DNA from: Paenibacillus albicereus
Lineage (GTDB): Bacteria > Bacillota > Bacilli > Paenibacillales > Paenibacillaceae
NCBI RefSeq assembly: GCF_012676905.1
Contig: NZ_CP051428.1
Location: 797,001 to 861,000 of the forward strand
Direction of reading: 5' to 3'
DNA: 64,000 bases
A model generated the notes under the pieces. That model saw only the letters and a list, made by a program, of their open reading frames with translations. It was not told the DNA's origin and did no database searches. The position numbers were made by a program, and so were the translations under genes. Shown here one piece after another: positions 1-9,163 of the stretch (position 1 is the stretch's first letter; each line of letters starts with the position of its first letter).

Positions 1-2
1 TG

Positions 3-1058
3 TCGGCGATCGCGGGGGCGGAGCGGGTGTTCGAGATCATGGACGAGGACACGGAGGAAAAGGACGACGGCTCGGCGCAGCCGATCGAGCGCGTGGAAGG
101 GGAAGTGCGGTTCGAGGACGTCGGCTTCGCGTACGACGAAGGCAAGCCGATCCTGTCTGGCGTCAGCTTTACGGCCCGGCCGGGCGAGATGATCGCGCTC
201 GTCGGGCCGACCGGCGCGGGCAAGACGACGCTCATCAACCTGCTGTCGCGGTTCTATGAACCGACGGAGGGACGGATCCTGCTCGACGGGCGCGACCTGG
301 CGTCGATCCGGCGCGACAGCCTGCGCTCGCACATGGCGTTCGTGCTGCAGGACTCGTTCCTGTTCGAAGGCACGATTCGCGAGAACATCCGCTACGGCCG
401 GCTGGACGCCACCGACGCGGAGGTCGAGGAGGCGGCCAAGCTCGCCAACGCCCACAGCTTCATCGTGCGGCTCAAGGGCGGCTACGGCAAGCGGCTGAGC
501 GCCGACGGCAGCGGCATCAGCAGCGGCCAGCGCCAGCTGCTCGCGATCGCGCGGGCGATCCTCGCGAATCCGTCGATGCTCGTGCTCGACGAGGCGACGA
601 GCAGCATCGACACGGTGACGGAGATCAAAATCCAGGAAGGGCTGCAGCGGCTCATGCAGGGGCGCACGAGCTTTGTCATCGCGCACCGGCTCGGCACGAT
701 CCGCGAGGCGGACCGCATCCTCGTGCTCAAGGACGGCCGCCTGCTGGAGCACGGCTCGCATGACGGGCTGCTGGCGCAGGACGGCTTCTACGCCGAGCTG
801 TACCGCAGCACGCTGCGCGGCGAGTCGGTCGACAGCGCGAGCGAGGCGGCGGGAGGCCGGGCGGGGGAGGCGGGCCGAGGGCAAGCGGGGGAGGTAGGCG
901 AGGGGCGGGAGCCGCAGAGCGAGTCCGCCGGCGCCGAGGCGGCGCTGCAGGAGGCGGCGGTGCCGCCGCGCTCCGCGGCTTCCTCGCCGGAGACGGCCGA
1001 GGCGGATGCGGAAGCGGAAGCCGCCGCCGCAGGCTCCACCTCTCGTCCCGCCAAATAA
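3..1058 (+). CDS. ABC transporter ATP-binding/permease protein, C-terminal part (5' end outside window)
   Basis: The reading frame is open from the first bases of the window, so this is the C-terminal part of a longer protein. It holds a complete exporter-type nucleotide-binding domain: Walker A GPTGAGKTT, Q-loop region VLQDSFLFEGTIREN, signature SSGQRQL, Walker B MLVLDEATS and the H-loop IAHRLGTI. The last ~85 residues are an Ala/Glu/Gly-rich tail beyond the domain and look disordered. The domain type (MsbA/LmrA-like, usually fused to six membrane helices) implies the missing N-terminal part is the membrane domain. Substrate unknown. A strong terminator follows directly. Confidence 0.93.
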   Translation, partial: SAIAGAERVFEIMDEDTEEKDDGSAQPIERVEGEVRFEDVGFAYDEGKPILSGVSFTARPGEMIALVGPTGAGKTTLINLLSRFYEPTEGRILLDGRDLASIRRDSLRSHMAFVLQDSFLFEGTIRENIRYGRLDATDAEVEEAAKLANAHSFIVRLKGGYGKRLSADGSGISSGQRQLLAIARAILANPSMLVLDEATSSIDTVTEIKIQEGLQRLMQGRTSFVIAHRLGTIREADRILVLKDGRLLEHGSHDGLLAQDGFYAELYRSTLRGESVDSASEAAGGRAGEAGRGQAGEVGEGREPQSESAGAEAALQEAAVPPRSAASSPETAEADAEAEAAAAGSTSRPAK

Positions 1059-1104
1059 AGAACCAGCCGCCCCGGCAGGATGGGAGCGGCTGGTTCTTTT
1101 ATTT
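1058..1104 (+). terminator. Rho-independent terminator after the ABC transporter gene
   Basis: Inverted repeat AGAACCAGCCGC / GCGGCTGGTTCT followed by TTTTATTT, starting at the stop codon. Confidence 0.9.
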
Positions 1105-1142
1105 CCCTGCTCTCTGCCGGCGGACGAGAGAGCGGAGGAGGA

Positions 1143-1158
1143 GGCTGGCATGCCAGCC
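1143..1158. repeat. Perfect 16-bp palindrome
   Basis: GGCTGGCATGCCAGCC in the otherwise featureless spacer 1105-1334. It may be a protein-binding site or chance in GC-rich DNA; no other copy was noticed here. Confidence 0.4.
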
Positions 1159-1334
1159 GAGCAGGGCGAGAAGGATGAGGACGCCCAGCATCCAGGTACC
1201 GCGTTATCGGACGAAGAAGGCTCGCTTTTTAGGCCGATCTGGGAAAAATGTCTTTTTTCAACATGGCGCCGCCTGACAGCGTAGGCTCGTCATCCCCGAG
1301 GTAAGAGGAAGAAAAAGGGAAAGGAGCGGCAGCC

Positions 1335-1640
1335 ATGACCATCCTCTACGGACTGATGTTCGTCTTTTCCATGCTCATCCTGGCGTATGCGATTCTGAAC
1401 CATCCTCGCAAAGGGGAGGCCGCGCTGTTCGCGCTCCTGCAGCTGCTGCTGCTGAACAGCGTCTATGCGGTGTATAAGATGATGGCGCTGAAGGGCTCGA
1501 CGGAAAGCGACAGCTACCTGGTCCTGTTCCAAACCGACTCCTCCGGAGCGGAGGGCGTCGCGCTGTTCTCCTTCGCTGCCGCCTTGCTGACGCTTGCGGC
1601 CTACATGGCGGCGCGGACGTCGCGAGCCAACGAGGGTTGA
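1335..1640 (+). CDS. Hypothetical small membrane protein
   Basis: 101 residues. The ATG is preceded by a good ribosome site (AAAGGAG). Three hydrophobic stretches are visible: residues ~3-20 (LYGLMFVFSMLILAYAIL), ~30-48 and ~75-92, with short charged loops, which suggests a three-helix integral membrane protein. No family is recognised. It stands alone between the ABC gene terminator and a dispersed repeat element. Confidence 0.65.
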   Translation: MTILYGLMFVFSMLILAYAILNHPRKGEAALFALLQLLLLNSVYAVYKMMALKGSTESDSYLVLFQTDSSGAEGVALFSFAAALLTLAAYMAARTSRANEG

Positions 1641-1666
1641 AGCTCCGATGGGGACGCCCCGGCTGT

Positions 1667-1851
1667 CTAACGAAACGGGCGAGCGCTATTCGGCGATTTC
1701 GAGGTGTTTTTGGAAGCGAACGAAACGGAGAAGCGTTATTGGGTTGGAATGGCTCCGTTTGGGGCGGATTCGAAGGCAATAAGGCGTCATAGGTTCGTTA
1801 AACGTTTATGCGGCGAAATTTCGATGGGATAAGGCTTGTACGTTTCGTTAG
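1667..1851. repeat. Dispersed four-arm repeat element, family A, copy 1
   Basis: Four ~23-nt arms of the form CTAACGAAACNNNNNAGCGCTATT. Two are direct (starting at 1667 and 1718) and two inverted (1778-1800 and 1828-1851). Arms of the same orientation are 50-51 bp apart. The same layout recurs at 8108-8293, and with variant arms at 27090 and 42512. No coding function is visible. Confidence 0.75.
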
Positions 1852-2033
1852 CTGTTGAGGCGGTTGCTAGTTCGGCTGCCTACGCCGTGAAGCTCCGGTC
1901 GGGGGGCGCCGCGCACGCCATCGCGGGCCTCGCTGTCTCCGCCGTTGCGGCCGCTCGTCGTGAGCGGGAATATCCGGTGTTCCTGCCGTCCGCCTGCTGG
2001 AACGCCTTGAAGATGATCCGCTGTGCATGCGCA

Positions 2034-2075
2034 GAAAAACCGGAATGCCCGAAGGCATTCCGGTTTTCTTTTTCC
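2034..2075 (-). terminator. Terminator of cstA
   Basis: Inverted repeat AAAACCGGAATGCC / GGCATTCCGGTTTT with a four-base loop, just beyond the cstA stop. T-runs flank both sides, so it may act in both directions. Confidence 0.88.
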
Positions 2076-2087
2076 AACAAGACGGCT

Positions 2088-3881
2088 CTACGCCTCCATC
2101 GACCCGAGCTTCGCCCGAGGATGGTTGAACGTCTGGATCCAGTTGCGGATGGCCGCGACGATGATGATGACGCCGAGCACGAGCATGATGATGGACAGCA
2201 CGCCGTTGAGCACGTTGTAGCCCGCATTGGCCGAGTTCAGGTAGACGTTGGTCACCATCCAGAAGCCCGCATAGTTGACGGTGATGAACAGGTAGGCGAG
2301 CGGGATGAGGCAGGTCAGCATGTAGCGCCGCTTGTCGGCGATGCGCAGGATGACCGTCGCGCCGATGATGAGGCCGATCGAGGCCATCAGCTGGTTGGAT
2401 ACGCCGAACAGCGCCCAGACGGAGCTGATGTCGCCGGAGAACAGCAGGTAGCCCCACATGAAGCAGGCGAGCACGCTGGCGAAGATGTTGCCCGGCAGCC
2501 AGTCGACCCGCTTCAGCGGCTTGTAGAATTGGCCGAAGAAGTCCTGGATCAGGTAGCGGGAGACGCGCGTGCCGGCATCGATCGCGGTCAGGATGAAGAC
2601 GGCTTCGAACATGATGACGAACTGGAAGAAATACGGCGCCATGTTCTCGAACCACGGAATCTTGGTGAAGATGTACGTCATGCCGACGGCCAGCGTCACC
2701 GCGCCGCCGGTGCGGCCTTCGAGCTCGAGGCCGATCTCGCGGTTCAGCTCGGACAGATGCACGGTGCTCATGCCGAGCGCCTCGAACACTTCCGGCTTGG
2801 AGTTGATGGCGAAGTAGTCGCCCGGCATCAGCGCGGTCGCGGCGATGAGGGCCATGATCGCGACGAGGCATTCGACGAGCATCGCGCCGAAGGCGACCGG
2901 CTTGATGTCGGTCCAGCGGTTGATCATCTTCGGCGTCGTGCCGGAGCCGATGAACGCGTGGAAGCCGGAGATCGCGCCGCAGGCGATCGTGATCGAGATG
3001 AACGGCCATACCGGTCCGGCGATGATCGGGCCGCCGCCGCCGATGAACTGCGTGAACGCCGGGAACTGGATCTCCGGGTTGATGACGAAGACGCCGATGA
3101 TGAGCGCGATGAACACGCCGATCTTCATGAAGCTGCTGAGGTAGTCGCGCGGGGCGAGCAGCAGCCATACCGGCAGGGCGGCGGCGAAGAAGGCGTAGAT
3201 CGGCAGGATGATCGCCAGCGTCTTGGCGTCGATCGTCAGCCAGTCGCCGATCATCGTGTCCTGGATGTACGGACCGGCGAATACGCCGATCATGAGCAGG
3301 ATGAAGCCGACAGTGGAGGCGAGCTTGAGGTTGCCGGTCTTTTTGTAGAACAGGCCGACGCCCATGGCGATCGGGATCGTGATCGCGACCGCGAACGTGC
3401 CCCAAGGGTTGTTCTCCAGCGCATGCAGCACGACCATCGACAGGCCGGCCATCGTGATCGTGATGATGAACAGCATGGCCAGTCCCGTGCAGAAGCCGGC
3501 GACCGGGCCAAGCTCATCCTTGGCGACCTCGGACAGCGACTTGCCGCCGCGCCGCATCGAGGCGAACAGCACGACCGCGTCATGCACCGCGCCGCCGACG
3601 ACGGCGCCGATCAGCAGCCAGAGCAGGCCGGGCAAATAGCCGAACTGCGCCGCGAGGATCGGACCGACGAGCGGGCCGGCCGCCGCGATGGCCGCGAAAT
3701 GGTGGCCGAAGGCGACCCATTTGTTCGTCGGCACGTAATCCTTGCCGTCCTCCAGCTCATGAGCTGGAGTCGGCTTGGAGTTTTCCAGCTTGAGCACCTT
3801 GTACGCGATGAAGGTGCCGTATAGGCGGTAGGCGATCAGGAGGAAGCAGATCGACCCGATGACGATTGAAACCGCATTCAT
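2088..3881 (-). CDS. cstA: Carbon starvation protein A (CstA-family pyruvate/peptide transporter)
   Basis: 597 residues, the usual length for Bacillus-type CstA. The protein is hydrophobic with well over ten predicted helices. The N-terminal family signature is visible (NKWVAFGHHFAAIAAAGPLVGP, then the Gly-rich GALVGGAVHD-like segment), as is GFHAFIGSGTTPKMI in the middle. CstA relatives take up pyruvate or peptides when preferred carbon is scarce; BtsT and CstA of E. coli are characterised examples. A good ribosome site (GGGAGGTC) precedes the ATG. A cre-like site and a dyad lie upstream. The gene lies directly downstream of a LytT/LytS pair in the same orientation, the arrangement expected if that pair controls it. 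Confidence 0.95.
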   Translation of the reverse strand: MNAVSIVIGSICFLLIAYRLYGTFIAYKVLKLENSKPTPAHELEDGKDYVPTNKWVAFGHHFAAIAAAGPLVGPILAAQFGYLPGLLWLLIGAVVGGAVHDAVVLFASMRRGGKSLSEVAKDELGPVAGFCTGLAMLFIITITMAGLSMVVLHALENNPWGTFAVAITIPIAMGVGLFYKKTGNLKLASTVGFILLMIGVFAGPYIQDTMIGDWLTIDAKTLAIILPIYAFFAAALPVWLLLAPRDYLSSFMKIGVFIALIIGVFVINPEIQFPAFTQFIGGGGPIIAGPVWPFISITIACGAISGFHAFIGSGTTPKMINRWTDIKPVAFGAMLVECLVAIMALIAATALMPGDYFAINSKPEVFEALGMSTVHLSELNREIGLELEGRTGGAVTLAVGMTYIFTKIPWFENMAPYFFQFVIMFEAVFILTAIDAGTRVSRYLIQDFFGQFYKPLKRVDWLPGNIFASVLACFMWGYLLFSGDISSVWALFGVSNQLMASIGLIIGATVILRIADKRRYMLTCLIPLAYLFITVNYAGFWMVTNVYLNSANAGYNVLNGVLSIIMLVLGVIIIVAAIRNWIQTFNHPRAKLGSMEA

Positions 3882-3899
3882 GTTGTGACCTCCCTAAGA

Positions 3900-3939
3900 A
3901 ACCCGTTGTTGCGTCCAGCATAAGGGATGCAAACGGGTT
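3900..3939. promoter_or_regulatory. Inverted repeat in the cstA leader
   Basis: AACCCGTT at 3900-3907 and AACGGGTT at 3932-3939 lie between the lytT stop and the cstA start, 20-60 bp upstream of the start codon. It could be an RNA hairpin in the leader or a regulator site. Confidence 0.45.
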
Positions 3940-3953
3940 CGGGAGCGTTTTCA
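3940..3953. promoter_or_regulatory. Possible cre (CcpA) site upstream of cstA
   Basis: CGGGAGCGTTTTCA matches the cre consensus TGWAANCGNTNWCA at 11 of 14 positions by my count. CstA genes in Bacillus are known CcpA targets. A closely similar sequence precedes the DUF485-actP pair at 19328. Confidence 0.45.
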
Positions 3954-4024
3954 CGATGAAAGGCGGCCGACGGGGGATGAAATGCACGGCACGGAGGATG
4001 AGCGGAAACGCCTTCAAGCCTCGC

Positions 4025-4804
4025 CTACCACCCGAGCCGCTGCTTCAGCTCCTTGAGATGGGTGCGGCTGACCGGGACCTTGTCGCCCGACCGCAGGATG
4101 AGCGTGCAGGTGGAGTGGAACCACGGCTGGATCTCCGCGATCGCGTCCACATGCACGAGGAAAGCCCGGTGCACGCGCTGGATCGGCGTGCCCTGCAGCT
4201 TCTGCTCGAACGCGACGAGCGGCTCGGCGCTGACGTAGGCCCGGCCGTCCGCGAGCGCGATGCGCGTCTTGCCCTCCTCGGAGGCGAGGTAGAGGATGTC
4301 GCCGACCGGCAGCAGCACGATGCGCTCGTCGACGGCGACGGCGAGCTTGCCGGTGCGGCTCGGCGCCGACGCTCCCGGAGCTGCCGGGGATGGCGCCGCT
4401 CCTCCGCCTCCCGCAGCCCCTGCGCCGGAGGCCGCCGATGCTTCCAGCCGCCGAGACAGCTTGTCGATCGTCTGCCGGATGCGCTCCTCGTCGTACGGCT
4501 TGAGGATGTAGTCGGCGGCGTCCAGGTCGAACGCCTGGAGCGCGTGCTCGTCGTACGCCGTCGCGAACACGACGGCCGGCGGCCGCTCCAGCTGCCGCAG
4601 CCGGCGGGCGACGTCGAGCCCGCTCGTCTCCGACAGCTCGATGTCGAGGAAGACGACGTCGGGAGCGGCGGCTTCGATGCCGAGCAGCGCTTCCTCCGCC
4701 GTCTCGGCCTCGCCGACGAGCTCGACCTTTCTCGTTCGCCGGAGCAGATAGGCGAGCTCGTCGCGGGCGAGCGGCTCATCCTCGACGAGATAGGCTTTCA
4801 GCAT
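4025..4804 (-). CDS. LytR/AlgR-family response regulator (LytTR DNA-binding domain)
   Basis: 259 residues. The N-terminal receiver has the acidic pocket VEDEP, the phospho-acceptor in VVFLDIELS (Asp ~54), the conserved Thr/Ala in FATAYD and the Lys in LKPY. A Gly/Ala/Pro-rich linker (~125-150) follows, then a LytTR domain (~152-259) with the typical ILYLASEEGKTRI and IQRVHRAFLVHVDAI segments. Its start overlaps the end of the kinase gene by 29 bp, so the two are translationally coupled. With cstA immediately downstream, it resembles the pyruvate-responsive BtsSR/LytST systems; the regulated target is inferred to be cstA. Confidence 0.93.
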   Translation of the reverse strand: MLKAYLVEDEPLARDELAYLLRRTRKVELVGEAETAEEALLGIEAAAPDVVFLDIELSETSGLDVARRLRQLERPPAVVFATAYDEHALQAFDLDAADYILKPYDEERIRQTIDKLSRRLEASAASGAGAAGGGGAAPSPAAPGASAPSRTGKLAVAVDERIVLLPVGDILYLASEEGKTRIALADGRAYVSAEPLVAFEQKLQGTPIQRVHRAFLVHVDAIAEIQPWFHSTCTLILRSGDKVPVSRTHLKELKQRLGW

Positions 4805-6581
4805 AGGGCTCTCCTCCTGACTGGGCTTGGGAGCGGACCGGCACGGCGAGCACGACGGTCGTGCCTTCGCCGGGACGGCTGATGATCTCGAACGAGGCCT
4901 CTCCCTGATAGATTTCCTCGATGCGGGTGCGAATATTATGGAGCGCCGTGCCGGTGCCGGCCGCGGACTCGACCGGCTCGATGCCGATCGACGCGAGCCG
5001 CTCCGGCTCGATGCCGACGCCGTTGTCCTCGGTTTTCAGCCGCATCCGTTCGCCCTCGCGGATCGCGCTCACGGCGACCCGGTACGGACGCTTGCCCTTC
5101 AGCGCCGGGCCGAAGGCATGGCGGATCGCGTTCTCCACGAGCGGCTGCAGCGTGAACGGAGGCACGAGCACGGTCGCAAGCTCCGGCTCGATGTCGACGC
5201 TGACGTCGTAGCGGCCGGGGAAGCGGGCTTTCTCCAGCGTCAGGTACGCCTCGACATGCTCCAGCTCGCTGCGCAGCGGGATGAGCATCTGCCGCGCGCC
5301 CTGCAGGTTGCTGCGGAAGAAGACGCCGAGCTGCAGCAGCAGCTTGCGCGCCGTCTCGGGATCGGTGCGGACGAGCGCGGAGATCGTATTGATCGCGTTG
5401 AACAGGAAGTGCGGATGCACCTGCGCCTGCAGCGCCTTGACCTCCGCGTCCTTGAGCAGGCGGCTCAGATTCTCGGCCTCCGCGAGCTCCAGCTGGGTCG
5501 AGAACAGGCGGCTGAGCCCTTCGGCCAGCTCCTGCTCCACGAGGTCCATCTGCAGCGGATCGGTGAAGTACAGCTTGAGCGTGCCGGCCGTCTGGCCATG
5601 CACGCGCAGCGGCAGCACGATCGCGGCGCGCAGCGGGCAGCCCTCGTGCTCGCACTGGATCGCCTCGCGCGACTTGGCCTTGAGCAGCGTCCCGTGCTCC
5701 AGCACGTTGCGGGTCAGCTGCGTCGACAGGCTCTGCAGCGGGATGTGGTGGTCGGAGGCGGCGCCGGCGTGGGCCAGCACCGTCTCGCGGTCGGTGATGG
5801 AGATCGCGTCGGCGGTCGTCTCGCGCAGCATGATTGCGGCGACCTCGCGCGAGGAGCGGACGTTCAGCCCCCGGCGGAAAAACGGCAGCGTCAGATCGGC
5901 GATATGCAGCGCCTTGTACGTCTGCAGCGCGCTCGTGCGCTCGCTCTCCTGCAGGATCGACTGGATGAACAGCATGAACAGCAGCGTGCCGAAGCCGTTG
6001 ATGACGATCATCGGCAGCGCGATCACCTCGACGAGCTGCAGCGCCGTATCCAGCGGCCTTGCGAGAAGCAGGATGAGCCCCATCTGGATGCACTCCATGA
6101 CGATGCCGATGACGACGGCCCAGCCGGTCATCCGCTTGCCGGCGCGCCGCAGCCGCGGCCCGAGCAGGCCGGTGACGATGCCCGCGAAGATCGTGGAGAA
6201 CCCGCAGGCGTAGGCGGTGAAGCCGCCGAGCGACATGCGGTGCAAGCCGGCGACGAGTCCGGCGCCGAGGCCGACGAGCGGCCCGCCGAGCAGGCCGCCG
6301 AGTGCGACGCCGAGCACGCGCGTATTGGCGATCGCGCTGTCCGGATCGACCGCCGTCTGCCACGGCTCCGTGGCGACGAGGCCGCCGCTGATCTTGATGC
6401 CGGTATAGTTGCTGACGATGCCGAACACGCCGAAGATGGCGATGAGCAGCAGCTTGTCCTTGAGCCGGTGCTCGTGGCGGATGATCTGGCGGAACGACTT
6501 CATGCGCGAGAGCAGGAAGACGATGATGAGCAGCAGGCCGACTCGCTCCAGCATGAGCGGCAGCAGATGGACCACGGGCAT
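4776..6581 (-). CDS. LytS-family sensor histidine kinase
   Basis: 601 residues. The N-terminal part (~1-205) has the 5TM-LYT membrane module with the NYTGI-type segment and Gly-rich helices. A GAF-like domain (~225-345) follows. The His-kinase box is ALQAQVHPHFLFNAINTI (His near residue 390), and an ATPase domain at the C-terminus has VENAIRHAFG and DNGVGI. Known LytS/BtsS relatives respond to extracellular pyruvate or cell-envelope state. Coupled to the downstream LytTR regulator. The ATG at 6581 has a close GAGGG; a second in-frame ATG at codon 10 is an alternative start. Confidence 0.93.
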   Translation of the reverse strand: MPVVHLLPLMLERVGLLLIIVFLLSRMKSFRQIIRHEHRLKDKLLLIAIFGVFGIVSNYTGIKISGGLVATEPWQTAVDPDSAIANTRVLGVALGGLLGGPLVGLGAGLVAGLHRMSLGGFTAYACGFSTIFAGIVTGLLGPRLRRAGKRMTGWAVVIGIVMECIQMGLILLLARPLDTALQLVEVIALPMIVINGFGTLLFMLFIQSILQESERTSALQTYKALHIADLTLPFFRRGLNVRSSREVAAIMLRETTADAISITDRETVLAHAGAASDHHIPLQSLSTQLTRNVLEHGTLLKAKSREAIQCEHEGCPLRAAIVLPLRVHGQTAGTLKLYFTDPLQMDLVEQELAEGLSRLFSTQLELAEAENLSRLLKDAEVKALQAQVHPHFLFNAINTISALVRTDPETARKLLLQLGVFFRSNLQGARQMLIPLRSELEHVEAYLTLEKARFPGRYDVSVDIEPELATVLVPPFTLQPLVENAIRHAFGPALKGKRPYRVAVSAIREGERMRLKTEDNGVGIEPERLASIGIEPVESAAGTGTALHNIRTRIEEIYQGEASFEIISRPGEGTTVVLAVPVRSQAQSGGEPYAESLSRRG

Positions 6582-6681
6582 TCCCTCGCTTATCGGATCA
6601 GGTTCTGCGACTGATTATACCCTAAAACGAACGGGCTGCGGCGCGGGACGCCCAGGAAGAAAGCTGGAGTTTCATGGCATC

Positions 6682-6697
6682 TTCCATTAAAATGGAA
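6682..6697. promoter_or_regulatory. Perfect palindrome between lytS and the next gene
   Basis: TTCCATTAAAATGGAA (7-bp arms, 2-bp centre) lies in the divergent spacer, about 100 bp from the kinase start. It is an operator candidate for either gene; the binding protein is unknown. The rest of 6582-6803 shows nothing coding. Confidence 0.4.
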
Positions 6698-6809
6698 TTC
6701 AGGCAGCGATTTCAAGCTATTCCCGCCGGCCTGCGCAGCATAGGCGAGGGCTGCCGCCACCTTCCGCTTGGCCGATTCGCCGTCCCGACTTCGCAAAGGA
6801 GGCATGCTC

Positions 6810-7076
6810 ATGGCTTACAACCCGTATGAGGACAAGACGCTCCACCTGACCGTACCGTCGTCGGCGCCGGAGGAGCTCAAGGATCGCGAGGCGTTCAACG
6901 ACGTCATCCGCCACGGCCATATCGTCACCGGCTTTCGCATGAGCCGCTCGCTGCGGCATCTGCCGGCCTGGCTCAGCCGTCCGCTCCGACTGCTGATCGC
7001 AGCCCATGTGCTGTTCTTCCTCGGCTCGGTCGCTCGCGACGCCTATTTGAATCTGAAAGAGCTGCTGCCGTTCTGA
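6810..7076 (+). CDS. Hypothetical protein
   Basis: 88 residues from the ATG at 6810, which sits 7 nt after AAAGGAGG; the ATG at 6804 is too close to that site. The C-terminal half contains one hydrophobic segment (LLIAAHVLFFLGSVA), so it may be anchored in the membrane. The N-terminal half is soluble and mixed in charge. No family is recognised. Confidence 0.65.
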   Translation: MAYNPYEDKTLHLTVPSSAPEELKDREAFNDVIRHGHIVTGFRMSRSLRHLPAWLSRPLRLLIAAHVLFFLGSVARDAYLNLKELLPF

Positions 7077-7091
7077 AGGAACTTTCCTAGA

Positions 7092-7110
7092 TCCCCGGCC
7101 GGGCCGGGGA
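7092..7110 (+). terminator. GC-rich hairpin after the hypothetical gene
   Basis: TCCCCGGCC / GGCCGGGGA without a T-run. It is only a possible terminator. Nothing else stands out in 7111-7233 except a TAGTAT that could be a -10 box for the next gene. Confidence 0.4.
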
Positions 7111-7233
7111 CCGGCATGGCGCCGATCGGGCTTGGCCGCGCCGGCGCGATTCCTTTTTTCCTGCACCGCTGCTAATTCGGGGCTTATTTTGGGTAAAAGA
7201 TAGTATCGATACCGGAAGCGGAGGTCGGAGAGG

Positions 7234-7509
7234 ATGAACGAATACCGATTGTTGGACGGAAGCTTGCTCATGACCGACGGCAAGCTGCTGCTGCTGAAGC
7301 GTCCCGGCCGGGAGCCGGAGCCGGCGACGGCGGACGAGGTGCTGCCGGAGCTGCTGGAGCTGCTGGAAGCCCAGCGCGTCAGCAAGGTGGCGCGGCTGCA
7401 GATGGAGATCGCCCAGGCGCTGGACGAGTCGATGAAGCTCGGCGCGGAGTCGGCGGCGAAGATCGTCATCGACGCCTATCGGCCGGTGCTGGACGAGCGG
7501 GCGCAATAA
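7234..7509 (+). CDS. Hypothetical protein
   Basis: 91 residues, with GGAGAGG upstream of the ATG. Acidic and Leu/Glu-rich, with a likely long amphipathic helix at residues ~35-85 and no signal peptide or membrane helix. The N-terminal NEYRLLDGSLLMTDGKLLLL looks like a small beta hairpin. Family not recognised. A strong terminator follows. Confidence 0.65.
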   Translation: MNEYRLLDGSLLMTDGKLLLLKRPGREPEPATADEVLPELLELLEAQRVSKVARLQMEIAQALDESMKLGAESAAKIVIDAYRPVLDERAQ

Positions 7510-7511
7510 GC

Positions 7512-7555
7512 AAAAGGGACGAAGCCGGGCGCTTGGCTCGGCTTCGTCCCTTTTG
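7512..7555. terminator. Strong terminator, probably bidirectional
   Basis: AAAAGGGACGAAGCC / GGCTTCGTCCCTTTT lies between two convergent genes. Confidence 0.88.
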
Positions 7556-7589
7556 GCGTGCTGGCGCCGAGCGTGCGCTGGGCTCCCGC

Positions 7590-8024
7590 TTACGCCTGCT
7601 GCTCCTGGCTCTCGGCGGCTCCGGCCGCGGCCGGATCGTAGAACATGACTTCGAACAGATGGCCGTCGGGATCCTCGAAGCTGCGGGAGCGCATGAAGCC
7701 CATGTCCTGCGGATCGGCCGATTCGGTCGCGCCGGCGGCGAGCGCCTTGTCCATCAGCTCGTCGACCTGCTCGCGGCTGTCCGTCGAGAGGGCGAGGATC
7801 AGCTCGCTCGTGCGGGCGTCGGCGATGTCCTTGCGGATGAACTTCTTGTAGAACGGATGGATCAGCAGCATGAGGAACGTGTTCTCGTTGAGCACGACGC
7901 AGGCGCCCTCGTCGTTCGTCATCTGCTCGTTGAACTCCAGACCGAGCGAGCGGTAGAAGGCTTTGGAGCGCTCCATGTCTTGCACGGGCAGGTTGATGAA
8001 GGTCATTTTCGGCGCGTAGGCCAT
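7590..8024 (-). CDS. VOC-family (glyoxalase/bleomycin-resistance fold) protein
   Basis: 144 residues. The N-terminal betaalphabeta unit MTFINLPVQDMERSKAFY and the C-terminal DPDGHLFEVMFYDP are typical of VOC proteins of the YaeR/lactoylglutathione-lyase-like group. The metal-ligand pattern is incomplete: the usual first His is replaced by Asn in FINLP, while the C-terminal H-x-F-E is present. This suggests a divergent or non-glyoxalase activity. The C-terminal Ala/Glu/Gln tail is extra. Substrate unknown. Confidence 0.85.
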   Translation of the reverse strand: MAYAPKMTFINLPVQDMERSKAFYRSLGLEFNEQMTNDEGACVVLNENTFLMLLIHPFYKKFIRKDIADARTSELILALSTDSREQVDELMDKALAAGATESADPQDMGFMRSRSFEDPDGHLFEVMFYDPAAAGAAESQEQQA

Positions 8025-8107
8025 ATCGATCTCTCCTTTGGGTGCAGGGATGAGTCTAGTGTAGCTCGTCCGGGGCGGGCCCGTTTCTTCTCGATCGCCA
8101 TGATGGG

Positions 8108-8293
8108 CTAACGAAACGACAAGACGCTATTCGCGCCGAATCGTGCATTTGAACATTCTAACGAAACTCACCAGCGCTATATGCCGATAAACCGTCGAAA
8201 GGACCGCTCCAGCGGCTGAATAGCACCTGTCCGTTTCGTTAAAATAGGTTGAACGTCGATTTTGAGCGGAATAGCGCCGCTCTGTTTCGTTCG
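8108..8293. repeat. Dispersed four-arm repeat element, family A, copy 2
   Basis: Direct arms begin at 8108 and 8158 (CTAACGAAAC...GCTAT). Inverted arms end at 8242 and 8293 (GAATAGC...GTTTCGTTAA). Spacing between same-orientation arms is 50-51 bp. Architecture matches 1667-1851 although the inter-arm sequence differs. Confidence 0.75.
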
Positions 8294-8416
8294 AGAGGGA
8301 TGGAAGCGGACAGGGCGGCCGGGCGCATGAAGACAAGGGTGAACAATCGGCATGTCTCCGCAGCGGGGGCCGCTCCAAAAAAACTCATCCCGTAAATAGA
8401 CATAAAGGAGAACGAC

Positions 8417-9163
8417 TTGGTGAAGCTGGAAATCATCGCGACAAGGCCGGAGGACGCGCTGGCCGCCGAGCGCGGCGGAGCGGACCGGATCGAGCTCGTC
8501 AGCGGCATGCTCGAGGGCGGGCTGACGCCGAGCATCGGGCTGATTGAAGCGGTCGCCGAGCAGGCGTCGATCCCGGTGCGCGTCATGATCCGGCCGCATA
8601 GCCTCGGCTTCCGCTACGACCGGGCGGAGCTGGCGGTGATGCGCGCCGACATCCGCGCGGTCCGGCGCACGCGCGCGGCGGGCATCGTGCTCGGCGCGCT
8701 CACGGCCGAGGGGACCATCGATGCGGCGGCGCTGGAGCTGCTGCTCGGGGAGGCCGAGCATCTGAGCGTGACGTTCCACCGCGCGTTCGACGAGGCGCGC
8801 GACCTGGAGGAGGCGCTGGCGACACTGGCCGGCTATTCGCAGATCGATCGCATCCTGACGTCGGGCGGGCGCCCGACCGCCCCGGAGGCGGTGCCGGAGC
8901 TGCGCCGGCTCGTGCAGGCCTCGGCGGGCACGGGCATCGAGATTTTGGCGGGCAGCGGCATCGATGGCGGCGGGCTGGCGGCGCTTGTCCTTGGGACAGG
9001 CGTGACGGAGGTGCACGCGGGCTCGTCCGTGCGCGTCGACCGGCATCCGCTGCGGCAGGTCGTGCCGGAGCGGGTGCGCGAGCTGAGGGACATCCTCGAC
9101 CGGCTGGAGCAGGAGCGGCCGGCCCGCTCCGGCGGGGAGGGCAGCCAGCCGTCCCGAAGCTGA
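8417..9163 (+). CDS. cutC: CutC family protein (copper homeostasis family, TIM barrel)
   Basis: About 248 residues. The CutC signature is clear at the N-terminus: [16 protein letters not shown], then [18 protein letters not shown] and [11 protein letters not shown], with LTSGGRPTA in the second half. The family adopts a TIM barrel and is named for copper tolerance, but its biochemical role is unsettled. Start is TTG at 8417 or GTG at 8420, 6 or 9 nt after AAAGGAG. The last ~15 residues are a Ser/Gly/Arg tail. Confidence 0.93.
   Translation: MVKLEIIATRPEDALAAERGGADRIELVSGMLEGGLTPSIGLIEAVAEQASIPVRVMIRPHSLGFRYDRAELAVMRADIRAVRRTRAAGIVLGALTAEGTIDAAALELLLGEAEHLSVTFHRAFDEARDLEEALATLAGYSQIDRILTSGGRPTAPEAVPELRRLVQASAGTGIEILAGSGIDGGGLAALVLGTGVTEVHAGSSVRVDRHPLRQVVPERVRELRDILDRLEQERPARSGGEGSQPSRS

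Noticed and set aside
1836-3824. A 662-codon plus-strand frame over cstA
   Set aside because: Asp/Arg/Glu-rich shadow without domains; cstA on the minus strand is unmistakable.
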